Shown here: one piece after another, positions 16,436 through 25,537 of the stretch
Layout: each line of letters begins with the position of its first letter
How positions within the stretch are numbered: the first letter of the stretch is position 1
Origin: an uncultured Faecalibacterium sp.
GTDB lineage: Bacteria; Bacillota; Clostridia; Oscillospirales; Ruminococcaceae
Reading direction: 5' to 3'
Assembly (NCBI GenBank): GCA_944385995.1
Contig: CALWZL010000005.1
Location: 1-64,000, forward strand
DNA: 64,000 nt
Made by a program: the position numbers and the translations under genes
The notes under the pieces: generated by a model
What the model was told of the DNA's origin: nothing
What the model saw: only the letters and a program-made list of their open reading frames with translations
Databases searched by the model: none

Positions 16436-17371
16436 GTGAAGAAATACATCCTCAAACGTATCCTCACCTCACTGTTCACCCTGCTGGCCATCCTGCTGGT
16501 GCTGTTCATCCTGATGAAGCTGATGCCCGGCTCCCCCTTCAACGATGAAAAGCTGACCGACGACATGCGGGCCGCCCTCTACGCCAAGTATGGCCTGGAC
16601 CAGCCGGTCATCGTCCAGTTCTTCAAGTACGTCACCGGCATGCTCCGGGGCGACCTGGGCGTCAGCTACAACATCTCCAAGAACACCCCCATCAGCCAGC
16701 TGATCCAGACCCGCCTGCCCATCTCCATCCAGATCGGCGGCATGGCTGTGCTGCTGGGCGCTGTGGTGGGCCTGGTGCTGGGCATCATCGCTGCCCTCAA
16801 GCGGGACACCATCTGGGACACCCTGGCCACCATCATCTCGGTCATCGGCGTGTCGGTGCCCTCCTACGTCTTCGCCCTGGGCCTGAGCTACTGCTTCGGC
16901 TTCCGTCTGCGGTGGTTCCCCATGCTCTTCTCGGCCAACGACATCACCGGTTCCAGCGTATTGCCCAGCATCTCCCTGTCCATGTTCACCATGGCCTCCA
17001 TCGCTCGGTTCACCCGCAGCGAGATGCTGGAAGTGCTGGACAGCGACTACATGCTTCTGGCCGAGAGCAAGGGCATCTCGGGCCCGGCCCTGATCTTCCG
17101 CCATGCTTTGCGCAACGCTCTGATCCCTATCATCACCGTGCTGGCCCCCCTGATCGTGGACCTGATGACCGGCTCCCTGGTGGTGGAAAAGATCTTCGCC
17201 ATCCCCGGCGTGGGCAGCCTGCTGGTCAACGCCATCCAATCCAACGACTACAACGTGGTCATCAGCCTCAGCTTTATCTACAGCGCCATGTACATCGGCA
17301 TCATGCTGGTGGTGGATATCCTGTACGGCGTCATCGACCCGCGGATTCGTCTTTCAAAGGAGGGAAAATGA
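16436..17371 (+). CDS. oppB: Oligopeptide ABC transporter permease OppB
   Basis: A 311-residue inner-membrane permease with six predicted helices. It opens with the family 'KKYILKRILTSLFTLLAILLVLFILMKLMPG' segment (in part) and 'YGLDQPVIVQFFKYVTGMLRGDLGVSY' region. It has the EAA loop for ATPase contact near 'EMLEVLDSDYMLLAESKGISGPALIFRHALRNALIPIIT' (in part). The start is GTG 16436 with AAGGAGG 12 bases upstream. Three bases separate it from oppC. It pairs with OppC to form the channel. Confidence 0.93.
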   Translation: MKKYILKRILTSLFTLLAILLVLFILMKLMPGSPFNDEKLTDDMRAALYAKYGLDQPVIVQFFKYVTGMLRGDLGVSYNISKNTPISQLIQTRLPISIQIGGMAVLLGAVVGLVLGIIAALKRDTIWDTLATIISVIGVSVPSYVFALGLSYCFGFRLRWFPMLFSANDITGSSVLPSISLSMFTMASIARFTRSEMLEVLDSDYMLLAESKGISGPALIFRHALRNALIPIITVLAPLIVDLMTGSLVVEKIFAIPGVGSLLVNAIQSNDYNVVISLSFIYSAMYIGIMLVVDILYGVIDPRIRLSKEGK

Positions 17372-17374
17372 CTT

Positions 17375-18475
17375 ATGGCACAAACCGCTGCTGCCCGTGT
17401 CAAGATTGACACCCTCAACGACACCGCCGCCGTCAATGCCGCCTTCCCGGACCACACCTTTACCGGGAAGGACTTCCAGCTGAAAGAGAACGCCGGCGAT
17501 ATTCAGATCGACACCAACTTTGCCTCCCAGAGCTTCTGGAAGGATGTGCGCATCCGCTTTTTCCACAAAAAGAGCGCCGTCTTCGGCCTCATCATGATTG
17601 TGGTCATCACCCTGATGGCCGTCTTTGGTCCCGGCATGAACGAGTACACCTATTCCGGCCAGAACCTGGACCAGAAAAACCTGGCTCCCCGCATTCCCAT
17701 CGTGGAACAGCTGGGTATCTTCGATGGCAGCGAGACCCTGGCCACCACCACCGGCACCAAGGTCACCAACCAGTACGAGGAGAAGGGCCTGGACGACGTG
17801 TACTACTGGTTCGGCTCGGACAACTTCGGCCGCGACATCTGGACCCGCACCTGGGAGGGCGCCCGGGTCAGCCTGATCATCGCGGTGGCTGCCGCCATCA
17901 TTGATATGCTGATCGGCATGTCCTACGGTTTGATCTCGGGCTACTTCGGGGGCCGGGTGGATATGGTGATGCAGCGCTTCCTGGAGGTGGCCAACGGCAT
18001 CCCCCGACTGGTCATCTGCACCCTGCTGCTGCTGGTGCTGCAGCCCGGCATCCTGACCATCGTCTTTGCCCTGATGCTCACCGAGTGGGTGGGCATGAGC
18101 CGCATCGCCCGAGCCGAGATGCTCAAGCTGAAGGAGCAGGAGTTTGTCCTGGCTTCCCGGACGTTGGGCGCCGGCAGCTTCTTCATCATCTTCCGGGAAG
18201 TGCTGCCCAACATCATCGGACCCATCATCACCCAGATCATGTTCAGCATCCCCACCGCCATCTTCACCGAGGCGTTCCTCAGCTTTGTGGGCCTGGGCAT
18301 TCCGGTGCCTCAGTGCTCCTTGGGCTCCCTGATCAACGAACTGTACAACAGCTTCACCACCCATCCCTACCAGATCATCCCGCCCATCACCGTGATGGTG
18401 CTGCTGATGCTCAGCTTCAACCTGGTGGCGGACGGCCTGCGGGAAGCCCTCGACCCCAAAATGAAGAGTATGTAA
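17375..18475 (+). CDS. oppC: Oligopeptide ABC transporter permease OppC
   Basis: A 366-residue permease subunit. It begins with a soluble N-terminal extension (about 60 residues, 'DFQLKENAGDIQIDTNF') before the first helix, and has the extended extracytoplasmic loop between helices 1 and 2 that is normal for Firmicutes OppC. The conserved 'YYWFGSDNFGRDIWTRTWEGARVSLIIA' entry (in part) and the EAA loop 'EQEFVLASRTLGAGSFFIIFREVLPN' (in part) are present. ATG 17375 follows AAAGGAGG by about eight bases. It forms a heterodimer with OppB. Confidence 0.93.
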   Translation: MAQTAAARVKIDTLNDTAAVNAAFPDHTFTGKDFQLKENAGDIQIDTNFASQSFWKDVRIRFFHKKSAVFGLIMIVVITLMAVFGPGMNEYTYSGQNLDQKNLAPRIPIVEQLGIFDGSETLATTTGTKVTNQYEEKGLDDVYYWFGSDNFGRDIWTRTWEGARVSLIIAVAAAIIDMLIGMSYGLISGYFGGRVDMVMQRFLEVANGIPRLVICTLLLLVLQPGILTIVFALMLTEWVGMSRIARAEMLKLKEQEFVLASRTLGAGSFFIIFREVLPNIIGPIITQIMFSIPTAIFTEAFLSFVGLGIPVPQCSLGSLINELYNSFTTHPYQIIPPITVMVLLMLSFNLVADGLREALDPKMKSM

Positions 18476-18488
18476 GGAGGCCCCCACA

Positions 18489-19598
18489 GTGGCACAACAA
18501 CAAAAAGAACGGGTGCTGGCCGTGCGCGACCTGGACATCACCTTCAAGACCACCGCGGGCCCGGTGCATGCCATCCGCGGCGTCAACATTGACCTGTACC
18601 GCGGCGAGACGGTGGCCCTGGTGGGTGAATCCGGCTCGGGCAAATCGGTCACCATGAAGGCGGCCATGGGCATTTTGGCCCACAACGCCAAGGTGAACGC
18701 CGGCTCCATCGAATTTTCCTACCACCACGCCGACGGCTCCCCCGAGACGGTGGATATCCTCCAGAAAGACAAAAAGTGGATCCGCCGCCACATCAACGGC
18801 AAGCGGATTTCCATGGTGTTCCAGGACCCCATGACCAGCCTGGATCCCACCATGCCCATCGGCAAGCAGATCATGGAAGGCATGCTCTGGCACTTCAAGA
18901 TGAACAAGAAGGAAGCCTGGCAGAAGGCCATCACCCTGCTGGAAGAGGTGGGCATCACCGACGCCGAAAAGCGGATGAAGAACTATCCTCACCAGCTGTC
19001 CGGCGGCATGCGCCAGCGTGTGGTCATCGCCATCGCCCTGGCCTGCAACCCCGACCTGCTGATCTGCGACGAGCCCACCACCGCCCTGGATGTGACCATC
19101 CAGGCCAAGATCCTGGAGCTGATCCGCCGCATCCAGAAGGAGCGGGGCATCTCGGTCATCTACATCACCCACGACCTGGGGGTGGTGGCCAAGGTGGCGG
19201 ACTATGTGGACGTGATGTACGCCGGCAAGATTGTGGAGACCGGCACCATCGACGAGATCTTCTATGACCCCCGCCACCCCTACACCTGGGGCCTGCTGTC
19301 GGCCATGCCCGACCTGGACACCGCCGACGAGCGGCTGTACACCATCCCGGGTTCGCCCCCCAACCTGCTCCACGAGAAGCCGGGCGACGCCTTTGCGGCC
19401 CGCAACCGGTTTGCTTTGAACATCGACGAGGAGATCGACCCGCCCATGTTCAAGGTCACCGACACTCACTACGCGGCCACCTGGCTGCTGGACCCCCGCG
19501 CACCCAAGGTGGAAATGCCCGCCGAGCTGCGGGCCCGCATTGAGCGGATGAAGGCGGAAGCCCGCAAGGCCGCAGCAAAGGAGGAGCCCCAGACATGA
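18489..19598 (+). CDS. oppD: Oligopeptide ABC transporter ATP-binding protein OppD
   Basis: A 369-residue ATPase. It shows Walker A 'GESGSGKS', Q-loop '[12 protein letters not shown]', ABC signature 'LSGGMRQRV', Walker B '[13 protein letters not shown]' and H-loop 'ITHDL'. The C-terminal oligopeptide-transporter extension (from about residue 265, '[14 protein letters not shown]...[19 protein letters not shown]') normally ends in a Cys-containing Fe-S motif in OppD; here I see '[12 protein letters not shown]' with no cysteines, so that motif is absent. The start is GTG 18489 after AAGGAGG. It overlaps oppF by four bases (ATGA), so the two ATPases are translationally coupled. Confidence 0.92.
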   Translation: MAQQQKERVLAVRDLDITFKTTAGPVHAIRGVNIDLYRGETVALVGESGSGKSVTMKAAMGILAHNAKVNAGSIEFSYHHADGSPETVDILQKDKKWIRRHINGKRISMVFQDPMTSLDPTMPIGKQIMEGMLWHFKMNKKEAWQKAITLLEEVGITDAEKRMKNYPHQLSGGMRQRVVIAIALACNPDLLICDEPTTALDVTIQAKILELIRRIQKERGISVIYITHDLGVVAKVADYVDVMYAGKIVETGTIDEIFYDPRHPYTWGLLSAMPDLDTADERLYTIPGSPPNLLHEKPGDAFAARNRFALNIDEEIDPPMFKVTDTHYAATWLLDPRAPKVEMPAELRARIERMKAEARKAAAKEEPQT

Positions 19599-20527
19599 CA
19601 CACAAAGACCAGGCCCCGCTGCTGGAAGTCAAGGGCCTCAAACAGTATTTCCGCGTCAGCCGCAATTTCACGGTGAAGGCGGTGGACGACGTCAGCTTCA
19701 CCATCTATCCGGGGGAGACCTACGGCCTGGTGGGGGAGTCCGGCTCGGGCAAATCCACCATCGGCCGCAGCGTCATCCGGCTGTATGACCCCACCGCGGG
19801 GCAGATCACCTTTGACGGCCAGGACATCAGCGGCCATCTGGACACTGCAACAAGCCGCAGCCTGCGCACCCAGATGCAGATGATCTTCCAGGACCCCATG
19901 GCCAGCCTGAACCCCCGCAAGAAGGTGGGGGACATCATCGCCGAAGGCCTGGACATCCACCACATGTACCACAGCCGCGCCGAGCGGCAGGAGAAGGTGG
20001 AGAAGATCCTGGCCAAGGTGGGCCTCGCCCCCGAGCACGCCGAGCGCTACCCCCATCAGTTCTCGGGCGGCCAGCGCCAGCGCGTGGGCATCGCCCGGGC
20101 CCTGATTATGGACCCCAAGCTGATCATCGCCGACGAGTGCATCTCGGCACTGGATGTGTCCATCCAGGCCCAGGTGGTCAACCTGATGAAGGATATCCAG
20201 GCCGAGACCGGCACAGCCTATCTGTTCATCGCCCACGACCTGTCCATGGTGAAGTACATCAGCGACCGGATCGGGGTGCTGCATCTGGGACACCTGCTGG
20301 AGACGGGCACCACCGAGGAGATTTTTGAAAACCCCATTCATCCCTACACCCGGAGCCTGCTGTCGGCCATCCCCATGCCCAACCCTGTGGTGGAAAAGCG
20401 CCGCACCGCCGAGAGCTACGACTACACCACCTCGGGCATCGACTACACCAAGGGCACCGACCATCTGGTGTCGGGCACCCACTACGTCAAGTGCACCGAC
20501 GAAGAATTCGCCAAATGGTGCCGGTAA
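19595..20527 (+). CDS. oppF: Oligopeptide ABC transporter ATP-binding protein OppF
   Basis: A 310-residue ATPase and partner of OppD. It has Walker A 'GESGSGKST', Q-loop 'MIFQDPMASLNP', signature 'FSGGQRQRVGIARAL', Walker B 'LIIADECISALDVS' and 'IAHDLSMVKYI'. Pro of the usual D-E-P is Cys here, a mild variation. The C-terminal 45 residues ('RTAESYDYTTSGIDYTKGTD') replace the usual short tail. It is the last gene of the locus, and 463 non-coding bases follow. Confidence 0.92.
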   Translation: MTHKDQAPLLEVKGLKQYFRVSRNFTVKAVDDVSFTIYPGETYGLVGESGSGKSTIGRSVIRLYDPTAGQITFDGQDISGHLDTATSRSLRTQMQMIFQDPMASLNPRKKVGDIIAEGLDIHHMYHSRAERQEKVEKILAKVGLAPEHAERYPHQFSGGQRQRVGIARALIMDPKLIIADECISALDVSIQAQVVNLMKDIQAETGTAYLFIAHDLSMVKYISDRIGVLHLGHLLETGTTEEIFENPIHPYTRSLLSAIPMPNPVVEKRRTAESYDYTTSGIDYTKGTDHLVSGTHYVKCTDEEFAKWCR

Positions 20528-20930
20528 ACGCCGGAAACGTTCTGAACACCATCCGCTGATGCTTTGGCTTCTTTTGGCGCGGACCGGATAAAAAGAGACC
20601 TGAAAAAGGCTGCCTTGCTCCTCTTATGATGAACAGTGTTTTCGTTCACTGCCTCTCATAGGGGGAGCATTGTTTTATGCCTCAAAAACAGATGCGGGGC
20701 AAAAAGAAAGGCAAGACGTTTCCGCCGGGGAACACCCTGCCAACCCTGCACAGCCGCTATCGAACCGATTTCATCTGGAATTTCTGTTTTGATCGTAGAA
20801 TGACAGCACCCCTTAAATCTGCACGCGCTGATTTTATCAGGGGGTGACAGGCGGCTTGCAGGTGTGTAAAACACGCATCCAAAAGAAAATGCCCGGGTCA
20901 CTTTTTAAATGGATTCCCCTTGATGACAAA
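20528..20930. other. Non-coding gap after oppF
   Basis: No convincing gene on either strand. A weak dyad (GAACAGTG...CACTG near 20632-20652) and a purine-rich GGGGGAG are the only structures I see. I find no clear U-tract terminator for the opp transcript in the first 100 bases. Confidence 0.4.
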
Positions 20931-20977
20931 AATCCGCATACTCCAAGCTGTGTGCAAGCAAGGAGCATGCGGATTTT
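20931..20977. terminator. Bidirectional terminator, end of the surface GH32 gene
   Basis: Arms AATCCGCATACTCC (20931-20944) and GGAGCATGCGGATT (20962-20975), flanked by AAAA on the left and TTATT on the right. It lies just past the stop of the leftward GH32 gene and can also stop read-through from the opp side. Confidence 0.8.
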
Positions 20978-20990
20978 ATTATGGGGAAGC

Positions 20991-23357
20991 TTATTGATAA
21001 ATCGAGCCCATCGAGGCGACGTATAGTTTCTCCACCGTCACGGCGCCTTCACCAAAGACGGAGAGACCTTGCGCTGTGGTGGGATCTTCAGGATAACTGC
21101 GCAGCGTCAGTGCTTTGTCTCCATTGAAGAATCCTTCCACCAGAGAACGGTCGATGTAAACCCGCATGGTCAGACGACCATCCTGGAGGGACAGCTGACC
21201 GCTGCCGGGCACTGCGGATGCACCCTCGCCCCGGTTGGTGGTGGAACCGGTGAGTCTGCCGCTGGCAGGGTCATAGGTGAACCGGCTTTCGTCACCGTTT
21301 TCACTCTGCTTGAAGGCCAGGCCGAAGGACGCCGCATCCTGGGGAACAAAGGTGGCCTCAATATAAAGCATATCTTCATCGATCCCGGCCAGGAGATCGT
21401 TGGCCTGTTCCAGGGTGAGGCCCTGCGCATCCACGAGAACTTCTTTTTCCAGACTGTTGACAGCGTCGATGGGGGCAATACAGAGATCCGAGCCGTCCTC
21501 GTTGAGGTAAATCCTGCGCGCCAAACCCACATTGTGGGCCCAGCCAGCGGCTCCCTCCTCAGCGGGGGAACGCTGGTCCTGCATGATGGAGAACATCACC
21601 ACATCGCCGCTGACAGGGTCGATAAAGGCGCTGGGACCGGTGAACACATTGGCGCCAAAATCCAGGATGCGGGGCTGGCCGCCAAAAGATTCATCGGGGG
21701 TAAAACGCCCGGTCTCCAGATCAAAATCACCTACGAAATAATAGATTTTGTTGTCTGCGGTGGTAGCGGGTGCAGGGGAAAAGACAAAGAAATATTTGCT
21801 CACGGTGCCGGATTCATTGCTGACCGGCAGGATCACCGGCAGTTCCCAGGAAGTGCCCATGGATGCGGGCGGGTCCTGCATCTCATAGACTGGCCCGCGG
21901 TACTGCCAGTTCATCTCTACCGTGCCGTCCTCCTGTAATTCCAGGGTATCGGTGGTGTAGAGCAGAGCTGTGCCGCCGGAAGTCTGGGTGCTGCCGGAGC
22001 AGACCAGCATGCACCAGGTGTTTCCTTCTTTCCAGATGTGGGGGTCACGGAACTCGCCAACCCGGCCCTGGCCTTCCTGCTGGATGACTGCCAGATCGTC
22101 ACAGATGACCCAGTCGGTGAGGTTGGGATCGCTGAGATCCGCGGGATAGGCCACGCCGATGTTCTGGTTGGAAATCAGACCCTCCACATCCCGGAAACTG
22201 TCGTTGCCAGCGGTGAAGAAAAGGAGGGGAACGCCGTTGGCGTCCAGGGTGGAACCGCCGCTCCAAACGCCGTCCGGCACCACGGTGCCGTAGGTGGGGG
22301 CAACAGCCTGTTCAATCTCCCGCCAATGGACCATGTCGTCGCTGACCAGATGCCCCCAGGCAATGTTGCGCCAATAGCTGCCCTGCATATTCTGCTGGAA
22401 GAACAGGTGATAGACGCCGTTGTAATACAAGGGCGCGTGGGGTTCATTCATCCAGAACTGGTATGGTCCGCCGTGGTACTGCGGCTTCTGGATGTCGCCG
22501 GTCAAAATATTCTGGAGGCCGATTTCCTCATAGGGGATCTCGGGCACCGTGACGGCAGCGTAAGCCTTGGAGATTTCCTCGGCGGTAAGGGCCCGGCTGT
22601 AGAGCTTGAGCTCGTCCATCAGGCCGGAATGAACGTTGATGAAGGAAGCCGCCCAGTGCTCGGCCTCGCTGCTCCGGCCGATCAACAGTCCTGTATTGGC
22701 GGCGGCAATGGCCGTACCCTGGGGCACTTCCCGGCTGGCCAGCAGCTGACCATTGAGATACAGGGACATGGTGCCTGCTTCTCCGTCCAGAGTGGCGGTG
22801 ACCTGGTTCCAGGCACATTTGGACAGCCCCTGGCCCTCGTCGCTCCAAAGGGAAATCCAATCCTCTCCGGTGCCGATCTGGAAGGTGAGACGGCCGTGGC
22901 GCTCGTATCCCAGGACAAAGCCCTTTTTGCTGCTCTTGCTGAACTGGGACACAAGGCCCGTCAGCAGTTCGGTGCCGTTGTCTACAGCGTTGGGGTCGTC
23001 CCACTCAAAAGTGCGGGGTGCAACCCAGACGCTGACGGTCAAGCTGGTTCCCTCCACCGCCAAATCCTGTTTGTTGTAGGTGATATAGGTGGAGTTGCCG
23101 TCAAAGAGCAGGCTGCCGCCCTCGATGCCGCTGTCCCGCCACTGGGGGCCCTGGGAATCCATGTAGACAGCGTTGGTGTAGAGATAGTTCAATTCCGCGT
23201 CGGGCATCTGCCCGGAACGATCGGTGATGGTGGTGCCGCTGCCCTCATCGAAAGACAGATGCAGAAGCAGATCTTTTTCTGTCCCGCCGCACCCGGACAG
23301 CAGGAGCCCCGCCGCTGCTGTCGTCAGCAGCAGGGCAATCCGTTGATTCCATTTCAT
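20991..23357 (-). CDS. Surface LamG-GH32 glycosidase lipoprotein (fructan hydrolase), nucleophile variant
   Basis: A 788-residue lipoprotein (lipobox LLSGC, C23). Residues about 28-270 form a LamG/concanavalin-like domain ('LLLHLSFDEGSGTTITDRSG', 'LDGEAGTMSLYLNGQL'). Residues about 290-640 are a GH32 five-blade propeller and the rest is its beta-sandwich. The three acidic motifs read W-M-N-E305-P, F-R-D438-P and W-E505-L-P. Canonical GH32 has Asp in the first (WMNDPNG) and Cys after the Glu in the third, so the nucleophile is D-to-E here and the N-G is 'HA'. It would degrade levan or inulin at the cell surface for the importer encoded on the other side of the LacI gene. Last gene of the leftward set. 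Confidence 0.88.
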   Translation of the reverse strand: MKWNQRIALLLTTAAAGLLLSGCGGTEKDLLLHLSFDEGSGTTITDRSGQMPDAELNYLYTNAVYMDSQGPQWRDSGIEGGSLLFDGNSTYITYNKQDLAVEGTSLTVSVWVAPRTFEWDDPNAVDNGTELLTGLVSQFSKSSKKGFVLGYERHGRLTFQIGTGEDWISLWSDEGQGLSKCAWNQVTATLDGEAGTMSLYLNGQLLASREVPQGTAIAAANTGLLIGRSSEAEHWAASFINVHSGLMDELKLYSRALTAEEISKAYAAVTVPEIPYEEIGLQNILTGDIQKPQYHGGPYQFWMNEPHAPLYYNGVYHLFFQQNMQGSYWRNIAWGHLVSDDMVHWREIEQAVAPTYGTVVPDGVWSGGSTLDANGVPLLFFTAGNDSFRDVEGLISNQNIGVAYPADLSDPNLTDWVICDDLAVIQQEGQGRVGEFRDPHIWKEGNTWCMLVCSGSTQTSGGTALLYTTDTLELQEDGTVEMNWQYRGPVYEMQDPPASMGTSWELPVILPVSNESGTVSKYFFVFSPAPATTADNKIYYFVGDFDLETGRFTPDESFGGQPRILDFGANVFTGPSAFIDPVSGDVVMFSIMQDQRSPAEEGAAGWAHNVGLARRIYLNEDGSDLCIAPIDAVNSLEKEVLVDAQGLTLEQANDLLAGIDEDMLYIEATFVPQDAASFGLAFKQSENGDESRFTYDPASGRLTGSTTNRGEGASAVPGSGQLSLQDGRLTMRVYIDRSLVEGFFNGDKALTLRSYPEDPTTAQGLSVFGEGAVTVEKLYVASMGSIYQ

Positions 23358-23378
23358 ACCAGAAGATACTCCTTTCTT

Positions 23379-24152
23379 TCAGGTGTTTTCCCGCCATGGG
23401 TCACCTTCCATCTGAATAAACTGCTTTTCGATCTGAAATACCGTGTCCAGCTGCCGGTAGAGCAGCAGTTCACAGACCAGCAAAATAAACCATAGGCCCA
23501 CAAAGGGGACCAGAGCCAGCGTCCAGGGGGCGAACAGGAGATAGAGCAGGAAGTAGGCCGCCTGGAGAAGAGCGGCGCCCATCACCCGCCAGAAGTATTT
23601 GATGGTGAAGAGGACGGCGTTGTAGATCCGATCCTTGTTGCTCTGCTGAAAGAGTACCAGCTGGGGCCAGTAAAGGAGATTCAGCGCAAAAAACAGGACA
23701 GCACTGAACAGGCAGACCAGCAAGGTGCTCCAGCCGGGAAAAGCGGGCGCCGACCACATGATGTAGAGCATAAAGACGTACATGCCAGCCAGAAGCCCCA
23801 CCAGGGCGCCGGGAAGGAGGCTGGCACGGCCGTTTTGTTTCCAGCTGCGGCGATAGTGGTCCCACCAGGAGCCGGGGGCATCCCGGAGGCCCCGAAAGAT
23901 GCTGTCATAGAGGGCGGCCAGGAAGGGCCCGAAAATGGCCCCGCCCACCAAACTGGCCGGGATCAGGACCAGGACGCTGGAACTGAGGACCGAGAAGGTA
24001 ATCCCCAATACCAGCGGCAAAGCGCCCAGGGTGGTCAGCAGGTTGACCTTGACCCACCGCCCCGCGTAAAAGGACAAAAGCTGTTTGTACCGCTGAAAGC
24101 CTTCCATCCGGCGGCTTTCGTCGTAACTGTCATCGGCAAAAAACATACCCAT
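23379..24152 (-). CDS. YesL/DUF624-family membrane protein
   Basis: A 257-residue protein with five or six predicted membrane segments (for example 'VNLLTTLGALPLVLGITFSV', 'LVGLLAGMYVFMLYIMW', 'TLLVCLFSAVLFFALNLLYW', 'FVGLWFILLVCELLLY'). 'NLLTTLGALPL' and 'FGPFLAALYDSIFRGLRD' match the start of the YesL/DUF624 family, which is found almost only inside Firmicutes carbohydrate loci and has no established function. It lies between an unknown membrane-anchored gene (14 bases) and the surface GH32 gene (21 bases), so it is co-transcribed with them. Confidence 0.82.
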   Translation of the reverse strand: MGMFFADDSYDESRRMEGFQRYKQLLSFYAGRWVKVNLLTTLGALPLVLGITFSVLSSSVLVLIPASLVGGAIFGPFLAALYDSIFRGLRDAPGSWWDHYRRSWKQNGRASLLPGALVGLLAGMYVFMLYIMWSAPAFPGWSTLLVCLFSAVLFFALNLLYWPQLVLFQQSNKDRIYNAVLFTIKYFWRVMGAALLQAAYFLLYLLFAPWTLALVPFVGLWFILLVCELLLYRQLDTVFQIEKQFIQMEGDPWRENT

Positions 24153-24166
24153 GGTTTTGTACCTCC

Positions 24167-24793
24167 TCAGGTCAGGTCTGCACTGTAGTGGACGCCGTCC
24201 AGGACATCGGAGAGAATTTCTCCCACGTCCCCGTCAAAGGATTCCTGACAGGTCAGTTCCGCCACAAAGACGTAGTCGCCATACACCGTAAAGGCAGAAC
24301 ATCCCCGGTCATAGGGATTGGACGCCGAAATGCAGTTGTAGTGCAAAACGGTATAATTCTGTCCGTTGTGTGCGGCGGTCTCTTCGGATTGGATGTCGTA
24401 GGTTTGGCGTTCCCGGTCCAGAAAGTCTGTGCAGGCCTCCCGGGCACTGTCCGCATCCGCACAACCGTACAAGAGAAGATACAGTTGGGCGGGGTAGAGG
24501 TCCACCTCGTCGCCGTCCTCGTTGGTGTAGGTAGAGGCCTCGCCAATGGTCCAGGAGGCGTAATAGGTCTCCTCGCCGGCCAGGACGGAATTGTTGGTCT
24601 GGAGGGTCAGGTCATGGCCCGGCTGGGCAATTCCCACAGTTTTGCCCAGCATCTCCCAGCTTTTGTCCCAGGAGGAGCCGTCGGCGGCTGCGCTGGGGTA
24701 CTGTGAGAAATCCACCACGTTCCCCAGCAGAATCAACCCCACAATCAGAAGGAAAGGCAGGGCCAGATAGAACAGATATTTGCGGTCTTTCAT
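24167..24793 (-). CDS. Hypothetical membrane-anchored protein
   Basis: 208 residues that I do not recognise. An N-terminal membrane segment (about residues 5-27, 'YLFYLALPFLLIVGLILLGN') is followed by an extracytoplasmic domain rich in Asp, Tyr and four or so Cys ('LLLYGCADADSAREACTDF', 'NCISASNPYDRGCSAF', 'ELTCQES'). I chose the ATG at 24793 because it has AGGAG about ten bases upstream and overlaps the previous stop (ATGA), giving translational coupling. The context suggests an accessory to surface fructan degradation, not shown by the sequence itself. Confidence 0.7.
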   Translation of the reverse strand: MKDRKYLFYLALPFLLIVGLILLGNVVDFSQYPSAAADGSSWDKSWEMLGKTVGIAQPGHDLTLQTNNSVLAGEETYYASWTIGEASTYTNEDGDEVDLYPAQLYLLLYGCADADSAREACTDFLDRERQTYDIQSEETAAHNGQNYTVLHYNCISASNPYDRGCSAFTVYGDYVFVAELTCQESFDGDVGEILSDVLDGVHYSADLT

Positions 24794-25515
24794 GCGGGAT
24801 CGGCTCCTTTCGTCAGGATGTTCCAAAGGTTGTCACAGGCGGTCTGGGTGTCACAGGTGCGGTCCTCCCAGAAGCCCCGGCGGGCCAGCTGCAAGGAATC
24901 CAGCAAATCCTGATTGCTGCCGCTGGCCTCCTGGCCCAAAATGGTTTGGGTGTAGGTGCCGAGGTCCTGTTCAGCCAGAGCGGGACAGTCGGACCAGCTG
25001 AGGGAAAAGGGTGTTTCTTCGGGGTCCGACAGGCTACCGTCGGGGCCGGCTAAAACGGCATAGTCAACTTGAAACGTTTCACAATCTTCCAAAAGAAAAA
25101 AGTAGCTATCGCAATCCTCCAGATCGCCCATCAGGGTGATCTGGTTGGCGTAAGCATACTCGGCATTTTCGTCCATGGAATCGGTCAAGAGATATTGGTG
25201 AAGCTGGACCACCGTCTGTCCGTCTCCGTTGGCGTCGCCGCCCAGAGCGGCAAAGGCTTCTTCCACCGCGGCGGCGGTCTGGTCGGGCAGGGCCGTTTCT
25301 CCCACGTAGGCAATTTGGTAGTCGGGCTGGATCTGTCCCAGCCCCAGGGCGCTGCGGGCGATGTCGGCCACCATCAGGCAGGCGGCCGCCCCTGCCGCCA
25401 TATGCCATTTGTGATAGTGCCACCAGTTCCGCCATTTCTGGCGGGGCGTCAGAACAGGGGGAAGGGGGTCAGGCCCCACATCCCGGAATTTCCAGTTCAA
25501 GTATTCGCTTGCCAT
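24790..25515 (-). CDS. Hypothetical membrane-anchored protein
   Basis: 241 residues, not recognised. The cytoplasmic N-terminus is basic and Trp/His-rich ('RQKWRNWWHYHKWHM', about 25-39), followed by one membrane segment (about 40-58). The outside domain is acidic with several Cys ('DLEDCDSYFFLLEDCETF', 'SWSDCPAL', 'TCDTQTACDNLW'). The 'WWHYHKWH' + TM arrangement recurs in Clostridia membrane proteins of unknown role. It is the first gene after lacI (22-base gap, AAGGAGG) and overlaps the next gene by four bases. A perfect LacI-type palindrome lies inside its coding sequence. Confidence 0.7.
   Translation of the reverse strand: MASEYLNWKFRDVGPDPLPPVLTPRQKWRNWWHYHKWHMAAGAAACLMVADIARSALGLGQIQPDYQIAYVGETALPDQTAAAVEEAFAALGGDANGDGQTVVQLHQYLLTDSMDENAEYAYANQITLMGDLEDCDSYFFLLEDCETFQVDYAVLAGPDGSLSDPEETPFSLSWSDCPALAEQDLGTYTQTILGQEASGSNQDLLDSLQLARRGFWEDRTCDTQTACDNLWNILTKGADPA
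25070..25081. promoter_or_regulatory. Perfect LacI-type operator inside a coding sequence
   Basis: TGAAACGTTTCA, a perfect 12-base palindrome, within the first gene downstream of lacI. It is the symmetrical consensus of the degenerate copies at 26575, 26836 and 26895. It may act as a transcription roadblock or looping site. Confidence 0.6.
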
Positions 25516-25537
25516 ACAGATCGCCCTCCTTGGAAGA

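Noticed and set aside
17354..19601. Long minus-strand frames across oppC and oppD
   Set aside because: His/Gln/Gly-rich translations opposite genes with complete ABC motifs.
22038..23495. A 485-codon plus-strand frame over the surface GH32 gene
   Set aside because: No motifs, no ribosome site, and it runs across the start of the real GH32 gene and its neighbour.
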